From the NCBI GenBank assembly GCA_022661535.1, contig JAKULF010000005.1, positions 3,286,001 through 3,350,000 of the forward strand: a stretch of 64,000 bases of DNA. Reading direction: 5' to 3'. Made by a program: the position numbers and the translations under genes. Positions 46,535-58,179 of the stretch are shown here, in pieces (the stretch's first letter is position 1; the number at the start of each line of letters is the position of its first letter). Source of the DNA: Eutypa lata. Lineage: Eukaryota; Ascomycota; Sordariomycetes; Xylariales; Diatrypaceae. The notes beneath the pieces were generated by a model. The model worked only from the letters and a program-made list of their open reading frames with translations. It searched no databases and was not told where the DNA came from.

Positions 46535-48524
46535 AATGATAGTCGAATGTGTGGGAAAGTGACGGAATATCATCAACGATGGTGGAAATATTGTGAACCC
46601 GATTTCATGTAAATCCTTAGAAGTGCGTGAGCTATTGTGGTCAGCTCAGGAGGCATATACGAGTGAATCAAATTGTCAAACTTGAACTACCACTATTTAA
46701 CTCGTTACATTTAGGTAGTCACATGGGATTTTCATACGCGAATTGCTATATATTGGACTGAATCTTAATGCTTATAGAGATCGCAAATTCCACAGGACAC
46801 TGAGTCATTCTATACGAAGAAAATAAGAGGGGGTGGTTAGCTGGAGCTTATAAGAAACCGTTGGCATGCACTTGCGCCTGAATGACTAGGCAGGCATCTA
46901 GGATACTGAATATAAAAAGATTCGGGAACATATTACTCACCAACTTGTCAGTTATTACCGTTAGGCTGCGGTCCCATCCGGGGATACGGCCCCACCTTTG
47001 ACGACGAGTCCCGGTATGGGTCCCGTAACCTCCGAAAAAGCTATACTATTGGAAGTTACATTCGGATCAATTATAACGACAACCAACCTCCTAAGTGTCG
47101 ATCAACATATTTTATCCTTAATATTTACCAGAGGAAAGTACAATAGTATAGTTCAGCGCTGGGTCCTAAACCGCAGTTTCTCAATGGACTTCTTGGTGCA
47201 TATTTCAATTTAGGGCTGGTGAAGCTGTTCTCTCTTTGATATGGACTTAGACATCCCATACCTTTCGTCCCTCTGTGTCTATGTCATTTACTTTCCTTTT
47301 GAAAGAATATAACCGGCAATTCTCTTTGTCTACCTCGTCCTATCTGGAATCCTATTTGTTATTGTCACTATGTATATATCACTTGTGGAGGAAAGAGAAA
47401 AGGGTGGCTGGGTGGAGCAATGCCGACTGTTCCACGACGCCCTGTGCCATATTTTTCTACATTCTCCGAAAATGAGGTTACACTGCATCCCCCTAACACC
47501 CGATACTTTTAAGTTCCGCTTCGTACCGAATCTGCCTAGGTACCTTGGTACGCCAAAACATAGCTACCTAGATATGTTTGTTATCTTAAAGTTATTGTAT
47601 TTCCAACTATGTAACGAGAGGTAGTGAGTGCTATGGTGGCGGCGATGCAGGTCTGTTGCTGACGGTCTTAACTGAAGAGAGCTTTCAGGGTGCTTTAAAT
47701 CTTGGCGGAGAACCCCTAATCTACTCATGGCTATCGTCAACAACATTATGTAATGGCGATTTGAAACGCACGGTTGTAATGTATGTGCTCATCGTCGCCT
47801 TGGCATTCTGCAATACCACAAGCATTATGCTTTTATATCGCCAACTCACCGAACACTGGAAGGTGTCCGCAATATGGACCATCGCAGCCTGCTTTCAAGA
47901 GCCTGTAGATGTAACGTAGTCATTATGCAGGCTCCGACAAAACCTGGTGGGATTAATGGCGCCAGTGACAAAATATCGTGATATGATTGGCTCGTTATAT
48001 CTTGCAAGTAGTGCGCGCAATACCTTCTAGCCACTGATAAGTTGTATTATAGCCACAGTCGACGTTGCCTAGGCTGCCTCGACCGGTTTTGTCACATTGA
48101 TGCCACCAAGGCGCAGATTCAGGGAACGTCGTAGCCTATTCGTACCGCGGTATAAACGGTGGGAATTATAGCATGACGTAAGCCGACAAAACCGGGAGCA
48201 ATATCAGGCTACTGAGAAATTGCGAAAGTCGTCTATACCTTTCTTATATAAAATCAAAGAAGCTGGGCTAGATGCCTGGCGAAAATCTTCTAAGTGAAAT
48301 ACCTATTTCTACGGAATAACCTTAGATTTGGTTTACTTTAGACTATTATTTATAGAGACTGTCGGTCGATGAACAGATATCGTTCTGATTTCCATATTAC
48401 GAATACTTCTTTGGGTGCCATACGATTTGACAGCGGCTTTGCTCTTATCACCACTAATTACCTATTTCATTTCGCTGTTCACCCTCTGATAAATTTCTAT
48501 TTCAGCCAACTACATACAAATGGG
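46535..48524. other. 2-kb intergenic region
   Basis: No credible gene. Overlapping short frames at 47275-47919 have no motifs. CCGACAAAACC-type words occur three times at 47.93-48.20 kb, two of them in inverted orientation (see findings). The Clr5-ankyrin promoter should be at the right end. Confidence 0.45.
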
Positions 48525-51500
48525 ATGGCATCAGTACTCCGAAAGATATCTCAGGAGGAGTGGGACCGCTACGAGCCAGAGATCAAGGGACTCTGGCTTG
48601 TCCGCGGATTACCACTTCAAAGTGACAAAGGCGAATTGAATGTGATTCAGACAATGGCTAGCAAAGGTTTCACTGCTAGGTAAGTATAGCTCTTCACCAC
48701 TCTACCTTAGGTGCAAGGTTGACTTATGGTTCTCTTAAGCGCATCACAGTACGAGGCCATGCTTAAAAAATGGAATATACCTAAGAACCTCAAGCGGCAT
48801 GAGTCGAGACAGATCCTCCATATAGTAGACGAACTAGCTACACGAGGCATCCAAGCTCGTGTAAAAGTCTCAGGCCAAGTCGCCAAGATCAACAGGATCA
48901 AGCGAGCACGACGATACGTGAAGGCGGGTTGTGATCTATCACGTGCTGGTACAGCAGAAGGTATCCTGTGATGCCCCTCGCTTCAGGAATATCACGCTAA
49001 TCAATATTAGAAATATCAAGAATGCTACCTCGCCACATAGTGATCGAGGTTCTTGAACCTAATGGTGTATGGTCAGCCTTCAGTGGCCGAAACAATGAAC
49101 CCGATATTGGTCCGTCGCTACCAAGGAATACGAACATAATTGACCATGCCGAGGACCCCGGTATCTCTATGGATCTTGTTCATAGCAGCCAGGTTTCTCT
49201 CGAGCGCTTCTCATCATTTGGCGACTTCCAAATGCCCCAGGACGGGTTTTCGTCTCATTTTAGCAGCGTGCATCTACCAACTCCACAAGGACGACCCTTC
49301 TCTCCCGGTATACTTGGTACACTGTCCGCTAGGCAATTTAGCATTCCGAGATCACCGGCAGCCGACAACAATTCATTCATAGCCTCATCTTTCTTTGAAG
49401 CCTCACCATTTTTTCATCTTCAAGCCAATGCCCCGGTTGCCTTCAAAACTTATAATGATACAACCTACCAGTGGAACGAGGAGCATGAAAACCAGGATGG
49501 AATACTTGTCAGAAGAACCGAGACGCAAGGGCTTGTGGGATCACTCCGTCAATATGCTTCCGAAATACTCCATTGCCGCTCGGCGAATTATCTAAATTCC
49601 GACATACCTGACACAGAAGAGATATTGGAGAGCCTGGAGTCCCTACTGCCGAGCAACCTAAACCAAGGGGATGCAGACAGTAGACTAGGTCCTAGTACTA
49701 CGGATGCCATTTTCAACTCTTCTTTTTACACACCCCTTCTCTATTCAATTTTGAATGGATTTGCGGGCGTTCAAAGTCTCCCACTAGGATCAATTCTCAA
49801 GATGCTAAGGTCGGACCTTCGCATTAGTACCCGGATTTTCAGATACATCCAGTCAAACTCATTTCCATGTGCAAAGTCTCTAGCGGAAAATCTTTTCAAG
49901 GCCGCGATCGAGGATGGTGACGCACAAACCGTCAGTATCATTCTCGAAGAAACGTCTCATACCCCTAATGCTATTGATCCAAATGAGATCGTCTGTCAAT
50001 TCCAAGGTAGAGATTATACTCCGATTGAGCTTGCAGCCAAGTTTCGCAATCTCGAGGTTGTTACTCTTCTCGCAGCACAGTCAGATGTCAATAAGACATA
50101 CGCCACGAAGGACTACGAAGGGCGTGGCGCACTGGAGCTTGCTATTCGAAAAGGGCACAGGGTGGAGCCGATAGATCTAAGGATTGTTCAGACGATTCTG
50201 GATCGTGGCGCAGAGATTCATGCTGATCTTGCTGAGTCTGTCGCCTGCTCTGGCTACAGAGACATTGCACTTTTTGAAGAATTCTTTTGGCGACGTCTAC
50301 CGGATACTCACAAGATATGTTTTCACAGCACGACGATATTAGAGGACATCGTCAAATATATGGATAATAGGGTAGCGGCTTCAACAATCAGAGGGATCTT
50401 GACGGCGTGCCAGCAAAGTAATTGTACAGGATGTCATTTCGAACATCCTCGGGTAGCCGCATGCGCACTCGTTCAAGCATCATTGAAAGCCAACTTAGAG
50501 TTAATTAAACTGATGCTCAATTTCACACCAGAGAGGGACTTACCACTAGCAGCTGCTGTAAGGAGTGGAAGCCGCGAGGCCGTTGACATTCTAATTGAAC
50601 ATAGGGCTGGTTTCAATTGCCCAGCGCGACCCTTCTACGTTTTTTTCGATCGTTCTGAGGATGAACACGATATTTACAGACCTTGCGTCACAACACCTCT
50701 TGCAGAAGCTATTCGCTTGAAAGATCATAGCCTCATCCGCCTTCTAGAAGATCTAGGTGAATGGTTTTACCTTAATCAGGGAGGTCGTTTTGAAGCCTCC
50801 ATAACTGCGGCTGCTGAAACGAACAACATTGCATACATGCACAAGCTGTTACAAAGGATTCCTAGCATTCGGGGGCCTCATTTGACATCTGCGTTATCTA
50901 TGGCAATTCTCAAACAGAATACAGAAGCGGCTCTGCTGTTATTCGATTCTGGAGTACATGTCTACAGAGAGGAGTGTGCTCCACTCTCCCCATTCGGCAG
51001 TCCAATAACTACAAATAATGCTTTAGAGTTCGCCTTGAAAATGATGAACAAAACAGTCGTGAATGCACTTCTGGAATACGACAGCTCTATGGACCATTCA
51101 TTCTCTTCGGCGATGGCAGACTGTGTTTTAGTATATGCTGTAAAATGGGGGGATATAGAGACTATTGCAGATCTTATCTCTATGGGTGCGGATGTGAATA
51201 GAGGTAGAAAGAAAACAGGTCTCATGGCAGCGATCGAATCAAAAAATAGCATTGTCATAAACTTCCTCCTAGAAAATGGAGCGGATCCGAACAAAGCAGT
51301 GTCTGACGACGACGGTCGACATCGACAGATGCGAAATAGTAATCATTCGCTACGGCCAATAGCACTTGCTACCAATGATTATGAGATCATGCGCATGCTG
51401 GTTTCAAAAGGGGCAGATCCTGCTAATGAAGACGCGTTCATCCTTGTGATAGAACATGACTATGTGTCCTTGAACACCCTTCTGGGGGTCTTTTCTACCA

Positions 51501-52396
51501 TTTACCCCGAAGGGCGAAAGGGATTTGGAGCGAATGTATTGAAGAAGGCGATAGTAATGGAAGACGACGCACTACTTCAAAAGCTTTTCGAAGCCAAATT
51601 CGACGTTAATAGCTTTTCCACCTTTGGAGGCTTTAACATCAACGATAACGACACAAACAAGTATGGCGAATCGGTTCAACTAGCGACCACTCCGCTGTGT
51701 TTCGGGATAAGACAGCGAAGATCAAATATCATTGATTTGGTTCAGAAGCTACTCAAAGCCGGGGCGGATGCGGACAGTCTTGGTTCAAGATATAGACCAA
51801 TCTACGAGATGCCATTTTTCTGCAATACCTTTGCGCCACTAGAGACAGCACTCCAGGCTGCAATTCAGACGGGGAATAAGCAATTGGTACAGCTCCTTTT
51901 AGACAAAGGTGCCGATGTAAACCGACTTGCGCGCAGAGGAACAAAAAGAACTCCACTGCAACAGGCTTGCGAGATTGGCAGCTACAAGATTGTCGAGCTA
52001 TTGCTCGAGCGCGGAGCAGAGGTCAATGATGTTCCTGCCCTTGTAGGAGGAGGGACTGCTCTAACCATGGCGGCAATCAGCGGAAGCATTAAGATCGTAT
52101 TGTTGCTGCTTAACAAGAATGCCTTTGTCCATGGTCCCCGCTCTAGGATGAAGGGGCGGTCACCGTTCGAAGCAGCCGCAGAATACGGGCGCTTGGATGT
52201 GCTGAAGACCTTGTGGGACGCTGCTTTTGGTCGTGGATTCAACTCCGAAGAGATTGAGACAGCAACCAGCTTAGCTAAAAGTAAGGGGCATCGTGGATGT
52301 GCGGAGTACATTGGTTACTTAGCTTTAACGAGCTATGAGGCGTCCAGTCGTGGAATTTCTTTCGAAACGTCCGGTCAAGGTATGAATTTTCCTTAG
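48525..52396 (+). CDS. Clr5-domain ankyrin-repeat protein
   Basis: Three exons: 48525-48679, 48740-48960 and 49011-52396, giving 1253 residues. The N-terminus is a fungal Clr5 domain: EEWDRYEPEIKGLWLVRGL, MASKGFTAS, then QYEAMLKKWNIPKN after the first splice (acceptor TCTTAAG). Residues about 125-350 are low complexity or linker. From about residue 400 to the end I count roughly 14 ankyrin-like repeats. The last ones are canonical, for example TPLQQACEIGSYKIVELLLERGAEVN and GADVNRGRKKTGLMAAIESK. In fission yeast Clr5 is linked to heterochromatin silencing; the domain is common in Pezizomycotina at the head of ankyrin or TPR proteins, where function is mostly unknown. No NACHT or other NTPase motif is present. 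All three exons join in frame. Confidence 0.88.
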
Positions 52397-53120
52397 GGTA
52401 TTGTTGTATTCAGGTAGTACAGAAACGGGCAAAGACTTGCTAAGACTGACTAGGGGTGTATTAGCTGGACTATGTTGAAGCCATCATCATCAGTGGCCAT
52501 GTTTTGAAGTGTGGTATAATCTTCAAGGACAAAGCCTATCAAACATAGTGGTTTTTGTAACGAACTTGTTGTATACCGAACTGGTAGTATTTGCAGTACG
52601 TCGAAAAGGGCCTGGATTTGCAGGTAACAATAGACAAGCGATTTAGGATCTGTTCGCTAGAGATTCCAGGGGATTCACTATGAAGGGAATCTATTCACTA
52701 CTTATAACTTAGCTGTAAAAGTAATCATCTGCTATTCCGCCATTTCTAAAGCGAAAGCGAGTCAGTCGTTGGGTGGGAAGAGTGACAACAAGCTATAAAC
52801 GAAACCGGCTATGAACGGCCACGGAACAGGTATTATATTGTTTAAATAAAATAAAAAATACTAAAGTTAATTAGAAATCGAACATGTATTATAACCGCAA
52901 CGGATTGTGATAGCTAAAAATATCATCTGTGTCATATCGCCGCTTCAGAGCTATGAGGCGAGGTAGTTTTCACTTGTCGTACGTCATTTTAAAAGTCACA
53001 TAGCTATGTGCATAACTGGCATGTACCTTCAAAACGATGATACCAGATCGAATTGAAGAATGTGAATAGGCAGTAATGGTGAATGACTAACTAATGGAGA
53101 ATGCAACTTTTAGCTAAAAA
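52397..53120. other. Intergenic, no gene seen
   Basis: About 720 bp between the ankyrin gene and the CorA-like gene. It is moderately AT-rich and no signal is recognised. Confidence 0.45.
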
Positions 53121-54738
53121 ATGCTGCAGATGTGGCTGTGCCGATCAAGCAAACTTTTGATTAATAACGCCGCATGGAACCAAGAATGCTATTTAAGTAA
53201 TAGTTGTAACTGTTCCAAGTGGTGGGGAGACCTGGACCTGGAACCTCTCAACTACCTGTGCTACACGATGCTTTCTGTGCAAGTTCCTACGACCGGGGCG
53301 TCGAGCCCGAGAACAACTCCTCATCGCATAGCTGGCTTAGATGGCTTAAGTCGAGCAGCCTATGAAAATGACCTTGGGCATCTGTGGAAGAACTTCGAAT
53401 CCAAACTTCTGGATCTGTTCGTCGATATTCCACCCAAGAGTAGGGTCGGTGTGGCCACGGCAGAAAGAGATCAGATCCGTTGGGTATCAACCCCCGAAGA
53501 ACTATGCACTACTCTGGAAAAAGGAGTGTCAACTTTATTTTAAGAGCTTCTTTTGCCATCAAGATGAGTCAGGTTACTCTGTTATTGACTGGGACTTTGT
53601 CTAGAATCCTCAGCCGGTACAATTCATGGAGCAGGATAGATATCAGCAGCGAGACCTTCTTCATGGCATGTCACCTAGCTGAAATCACGCCCTTCTTTTT
53701 GCACTTCGTAATCGGGATGGGTATAAAGCACTCGTCGAAAGATGAAGACTTTATGTCATGTTACAGCACATTTACACCGGAGAACAATGGCCCGGCCTCA
53801 AGCCTTAGCGGGGGAGAGGCACAGGGCAATTCCCTTTGGGGTGAGTATTCGCTAACACACCCCCTTCAGGTGGAATCAACGACTCGGTGATGACTTATAA
53901 TCTCCAGGAATATGCTACAACGTCCGGCATTTTGAACGGCATGGTCGAGATCTGAAAGACCCATGGTCCTGTCGTCAATCAGCTCTCCATCACAGCTTCT
54001 TCGCAACTCCCAAGCAGTCAATCTGGGTCGTCATCCAACCCCCTGAAGCTTTCGACGCAACAGTAGACTCGAGACCACACCCGATGTCCTTCCATCTTCG
54101 ATATCTCCACGCAGCTCTTGCAAATTGGAGAGAATACCTTGACTCCTTTGCTCAAAGAATCAATATTCTCGTGAGTAAACCCCCTTCTATAAGGTCCTGT
54201 ACCGAGCTTGTCAGGGTGTCTGACTACAACGGCCGTGCTTGCCGCCGCTATTCCCAGAATCAAAAAATTGCGACACCATATCCATATGAGAAATTGAAGA
54301 TAAACTTCTCGCGTCAGCAGGACCTCCACAATCTTAGGGGAAAGCTTCATCATGCACAGAGCATTCTTACTAGCACGAGGAACACCCTCAATGTCATCGC
54401 CGAACATGAATCTGCCGTAGCACAGAAGCAGAGTCTAAGTCCAGCAATTCACGAGAACTTCCAGCGCAATTTGCGAAATATTTCTCGGGAGGTCGACAAC
54501 TACATTGAAACATCACACGAGCTTCTTCTCATGTCGGATGATCTGAGGTCGATGGTAAGTCCTCGTAATTTTCCTTATTTCCTGCGATAACAAGTTCATA
54601 TAACGAGTCTAACCTTCCTATGCACAGTATACCAACATCCTTACATTTCACGGCCAAGAGCTACAGCATGATACTAGCCTAAAGCTCGTAGACCTAGCAC
54701 AGGCCGATGCGGCCGGTAATAGAGACATGGCAGCCTAA
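53121..54738 (+). CDS. CorA-like fungal protein truncated before the membrane domain
   Basis: Reconstructed exons: 53121-53525, 53573-53840, 53908-54554 and 54628-54738, about 476 residues. The first intron (47 nt, 53526-53572) is weakly supported, but it is the simplest way to join two open frames. The central region carries the conserved fungal CorA-like block: YNSWSRIDISSETFF, TPFFLHFVIGMG, CYNVRHFERHGRDLKDPW and SCRQSALHHSFF, then SIWVVIQPP. A long helical part follows (RQQDLHNLRGKLHHAQSIL, SREVDNYIETSHELLLM, FHGQELQHDTSLKLVDLAQ). In related proteins two membrane helices come next. Here translation stops after GNRDMAA and nothing like them follows. So it is a soluble remnant, a naturally pore-less variant, or a decaying gene. 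The true start may be a later Met, such as MLSVQVPTTG. Confidence 0.6.
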
Positions 54739-55408
54739 GCCTAGGTAGTGGAACTGGAGGGAATAGAGGAAGCCATATAAGAAGGCCTCTCAAGAGACTA
54801 GTCATTTATAAGGGGTCTGTCAGCAGGTGGGGTAATAATATGGTGGCCTAAGTGGTGGTTGCTATGGGGGATGGATTACTTAGGGAAAAGTGAATGCCTA
54901 GGGCTACAGATTGTATACAAATGGGCTGCTCTGCAGCCATTTGCACCTAGACACCTATATACCTACGCCATCAGGCTACATATACAGACATACAGAATCA
55001 ACACCTGACTATTGCACTCCGGAACTTGACAGGGTCTTTTAATTATATAGTGTTATGGCTGGTCGTATGAAGAATAGAGGATTGAGTAGGAAGTGATAAT
55101 TGTCTAGCTAGGTGCAATAGATCTATCTATATAGGTACAGGGAGAGCACCAGGAATAGGTTATCCTCTAATAGGGGTTCACCTACTACCACAGATTCCCA
55201 GTAGAGCTTTTATGTTCATTTGAATTACTCCATATTCGAAAGACTAACAGTATGATTCAAAGTCCAATAGTTAATGTAAACAAAATTTAACCTTTATAAC
55301 ATCCCCATGGCACATAATGTTCACGTAATCATATCCGACAATAAGACCTTGAAGGATTAACTCGCAGCGGCCAGTCAGGCTTTCTCCCGTCCAGCTTCGT
55401 CCGGTCAT
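54739..55408. other. Intergenic, no gene seen
   Basis: About 670 bp between two convergent, both truncated, genes. No membrane-helix coding remnant of the CorA-like gene and no helicase remnant of the SNF2-like gene can be read here in any frame. Confidence 0.5.
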
Positions 55409-56585
55409 TTATTCTGCGTCATGGGATTCCTCTCTTGCTTGTTTCATCTCCCGCTTCAGTCTTAGGAGGTGGAAATGCTTAAGGCTCGGCATTTCTGCGC
55501 CAGGACGAAGAAAGTAATGGGGGTTGTAATACCGGACGCCGGGTATGACTTCAGCAGGAGACGGATGCTGCAAAAATAACCCGGCGTCTGAAATAAGCTC
55601 ACCAACGGCCTTACTGTAATCGTGGAAACCGTACATGACGATATGTACGCTGTACTCTCGGGCTGCTTTCGCGGTGATATCGTTCCTCATTTCAGGCTTG
55701 CTTGTTTCTCTCATACCCTTGACCTCCGAGATGAAGAGCGTCGCATCTAGTTTGAAGGGAAGCTGACGAAATGCGGCGAAGAGCCTAGGGTAATTCAAGA
55801 TGCCGGCATACGCATTATGACTCCGAGTGTGAAGCCTTAAGATACTTCCAAATGGTTTCAGATCCACGGGCACAGAATGGGCCCCAGCCCCCTGCGAAAA
55901 ACAAAAGATAGGTGTTTCATTTAGCTGGAAGCGTGTCAGAACATCGGCAAGTTCTTAAGGGTAGATGTGACTTACAACGCCGTAACAAACATCATAGTTG
56001 GTGTACACATTCATGAGTTCGGCATAAAGGTGACACGACTGAGACATGCGACAGCGGCTCACTGGGTTGGGATCCACTGAAGACCGACTGCTCACATCGG
56101 CGTACATCTATTCCGGAGTAGACGTCCGGTGTGGTTGCATGTCCTTGAGAGTGGCTTCCTCGTAAATCCACCAGTCCACTAAGGCCCCCGGAGGGCAATG
56201 CTTCCTCGGAAGTTTCACATAGTGTCGGAGCATCGTAGGTGGGATTATTACCCACGGAGGTATCGAGCTGGACGGAAGGCGGACGGGAATAATCAAGTGA
56301 TGCATTGGCAATTTCGCCGCTGGTGGAGATGTCGAACTGGCCTCCAAAGCCATAATAGAGGTCTTGTGATGAGGAAGAAGTGGTCTCGTAGAACGGCAAT
56401 GGCAGCTCATTGTCTACAATTCTGTCTTCTAGAACGCCATTATTTAGAATATCGCGATCCGGACCGTCGTCACAAGGCTTCGTACGGGATTTCTTGACTT
56501 TCCGATCCACAGGAGCCGGGGTGGAGCTCAGTCGCTTATTGTTTGCAGTTGGTCTCGAACTTCCAAGCAAGTGGTTGGTATCCAT
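55409..56585 (-). CDS. SNF2-type protein, N-terminal region only
   Basis: Minus-strand reconstruction: exons 56585-56172, 56107-55976 and 55891-55409, 342 residues. The start MDTNHLLGSSRPTANNKR is followed by a basic, nuclear-like segment (DRKVKKSRTKP). The last exon has HNAYAGILNYPRLFAAF, VMYGFHDYSKAVGELISDAG, LFLQHPSPAEVIPGVRYYNP and HYFLRPGAEMP. This block normally precedes the SNF2 ATPase/helicase domain in a family of fungal SNF2-like proteins. Here the frame ends REESHDAE with no helicase motif (no GxGKT, no DEAH) anywhere downstream. Exon 2/3 joining is clean (phase 0, GTAAGT donor). The 64-nt first intron uses a weak GTGGAT donor, so exon 1 is less certain; a start at 56654 is also possible. 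Probably a broken gene, though an expressed short protein is possible. Confidence 0.58.
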
Positions 56586-57290
56586 AGCGGGCTGGGTTAC
56601 TGTAAGAGTCGTGGCCAAATGAAAGTTATACCAAAAAGGAAAGGATTTATACACCGAGATGCACCTTGAAAGATCGATACCGCAAGGTATTTCAAGGGAT
56701 TTTCAGGTGGTAAGCACGGTCCCGAGAGGCGTCATGCTTAGCCACAGGGCTAGTCATATCAACGAAGGCTGCGGCATGTTGTCACACGGAGAATGGAGCC
56801 AGGTGTTGTTGGCTACAGGATAGCTGCAGAGAAAACCAACATACCAACACGTGCAGGTCATACGACGATCACAGGAATGCGCCTTGCTCGGCTGCTCGGC
56901 CCAGGAAAGTTGGAATGTGGCATACATTACCGAATCCCCCCAGTGATACCCAGTGGCATCACCTGGGATGGTCCTAACTGCATTTTTTGGCTAGCTCTCT
57001 AGAATGACATTGCTCAAGGATTAGACCATCTTGTCTACAGTTTTCTCGTAGAGAGGCACCTGGAATTCATGCACGTGGGCCGCGTACATGCTCATGTTCT
57101 GTCACTTTTGGCATACCAATGCACTTGCCCAAATCTGGGGGACTTGGTTATTTCTGTCCAAGGTATGATGGAAACGTTTGATGGGGGGTGGGTTCATCCC
57201 CGGCAGGGGTGAGATGATCTTACAACACCCCTCTGGGCCCAACCACACCCAATTATCACCGATAAGTTTCTTTCCAGTGGTTAGCAGCTG
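56586..57290. other. Intergenic, possibly decayed 3' part of the oxidoreductase
   Basis: No open gene. The position fits the lost C-terminal half of the FAD-linked oxidoreductase pseudogene, which reads leftward, but I could not recognise its motifs here. Confidence 0.35.
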
Positions 57291-57840
57291 TCTGCGGGCA
57301 AGCCCTTGTCAAAGAATTGTTTCATAACGGCGAAAAAACCCGTCTTCCTATCCGCCGGTAGCATAAAGTCTGCGCTCAACACCTTTCCCTCACTAACGGG
57401 CTTATGAAGCTTGTAGGTGGTAGACACGGCGATGCCCAGCTTAGCGCCAGTACCTCGAACGTCCTAAAATAGATCTGGATTGCTCGTGTCGGATGCTTCG
57501 ATGATGTCTCCTTCTGCCGTGACAAGCTGAACTGAGAGGAGACCGTCAATCATCATCAAGCCGTGCCTAGGTACACACCTGACTAGCGGCCCATGCCACC
57601 GCCGAGCGCGGCACAAATCTGAGAGACGTTCGAGCAGGTCCCTAGCGGGATCCCAAAGCCAGCGTCGAGTACAGTATGCTATAGGTTACTTGCTTATGAA
57701 GAGCCTGCAATATAGGCTTCCAAGACGACCAACGCTGCCAATGTCTGACAAATGGCTGTTACAGCCTGTGATGCGGCGCTTATGTTCGGCGGGTTGTCGA
57801 AATTGACTTCTTCGTCAGTTGTCAGCAACTGTCAGGCTAC
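57291..57840 (-). pseudogene. FAD-linked (PCMH/berberine-bridge type) oxidoreductase pseudogene
   Basis: Minus-strand translation gives recognisable pieces of an FAD-binding oxidoreductase, broken by stops and frameshifts. An N-terminal piece has EVNFDNPPNISAASQAVTAI. Next come LDAGFGIPLGTCSNVSQIC and ALGGGMGR, the FAD-covalent-loop type Gly-rich block, then HGLMMIDGLLSVQLVTAEGD, EASDTSNPDLF, and finally DVRGTGAKLGIAVSTTYKL. Stops are visible at 57464-57466, in the place of the usual Trp after NPDLF, and at 57583-57585 after GGGMGR. At least one frameshift separates the GGGMGR and MMIDGLL blocks. Intact relatives are secreted oxidases, often in secondary-metabolite clusters. The C-terminal substrate domain was not identified. 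Confidence 0.75.
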
Positions 57841-58179
57841 GGCCCAACATAACCCTGAACCCCTGCATTGGCATCAGGCGCCAAGTGTCAAGTGTCCCCG
57901 CTAATAGCGTCATTCATCAGCCCTACCAGCCCCGCAATATCAGCCTCTCCTTGTATGCGTAAATACATAGTTATGTAGCAGGGTAGATAGTTAGCGTTCA
58001 GCCTCCTCCAGTTAACTTGATAGCCACCACACCGTTTGTTATTGTTGATGATAGAATGATGCTTTCCCTATAAAATAGACCGAACCTACGACGCTAGCCC
58101 CGGTTTATCCTACTCCTCTTATCTCATCAACCGACCGACCGAACCAACCTAAACCTAAAACCTAAACCCAAACCCCAAG
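57841..58179. promoter_or_regulatory. ATG16 upstream region
   Basis: Non-coding stretch upstream of the ATG16 start codon. A TATAAAATAG box-like sequence lies near 58069 and a repeated ACCTAAA tract near 58148-58172. CCGACCGACCGAACC immediately precedes the likely 5' UTR. No specific binding site assigned. Confidence 0.5.
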
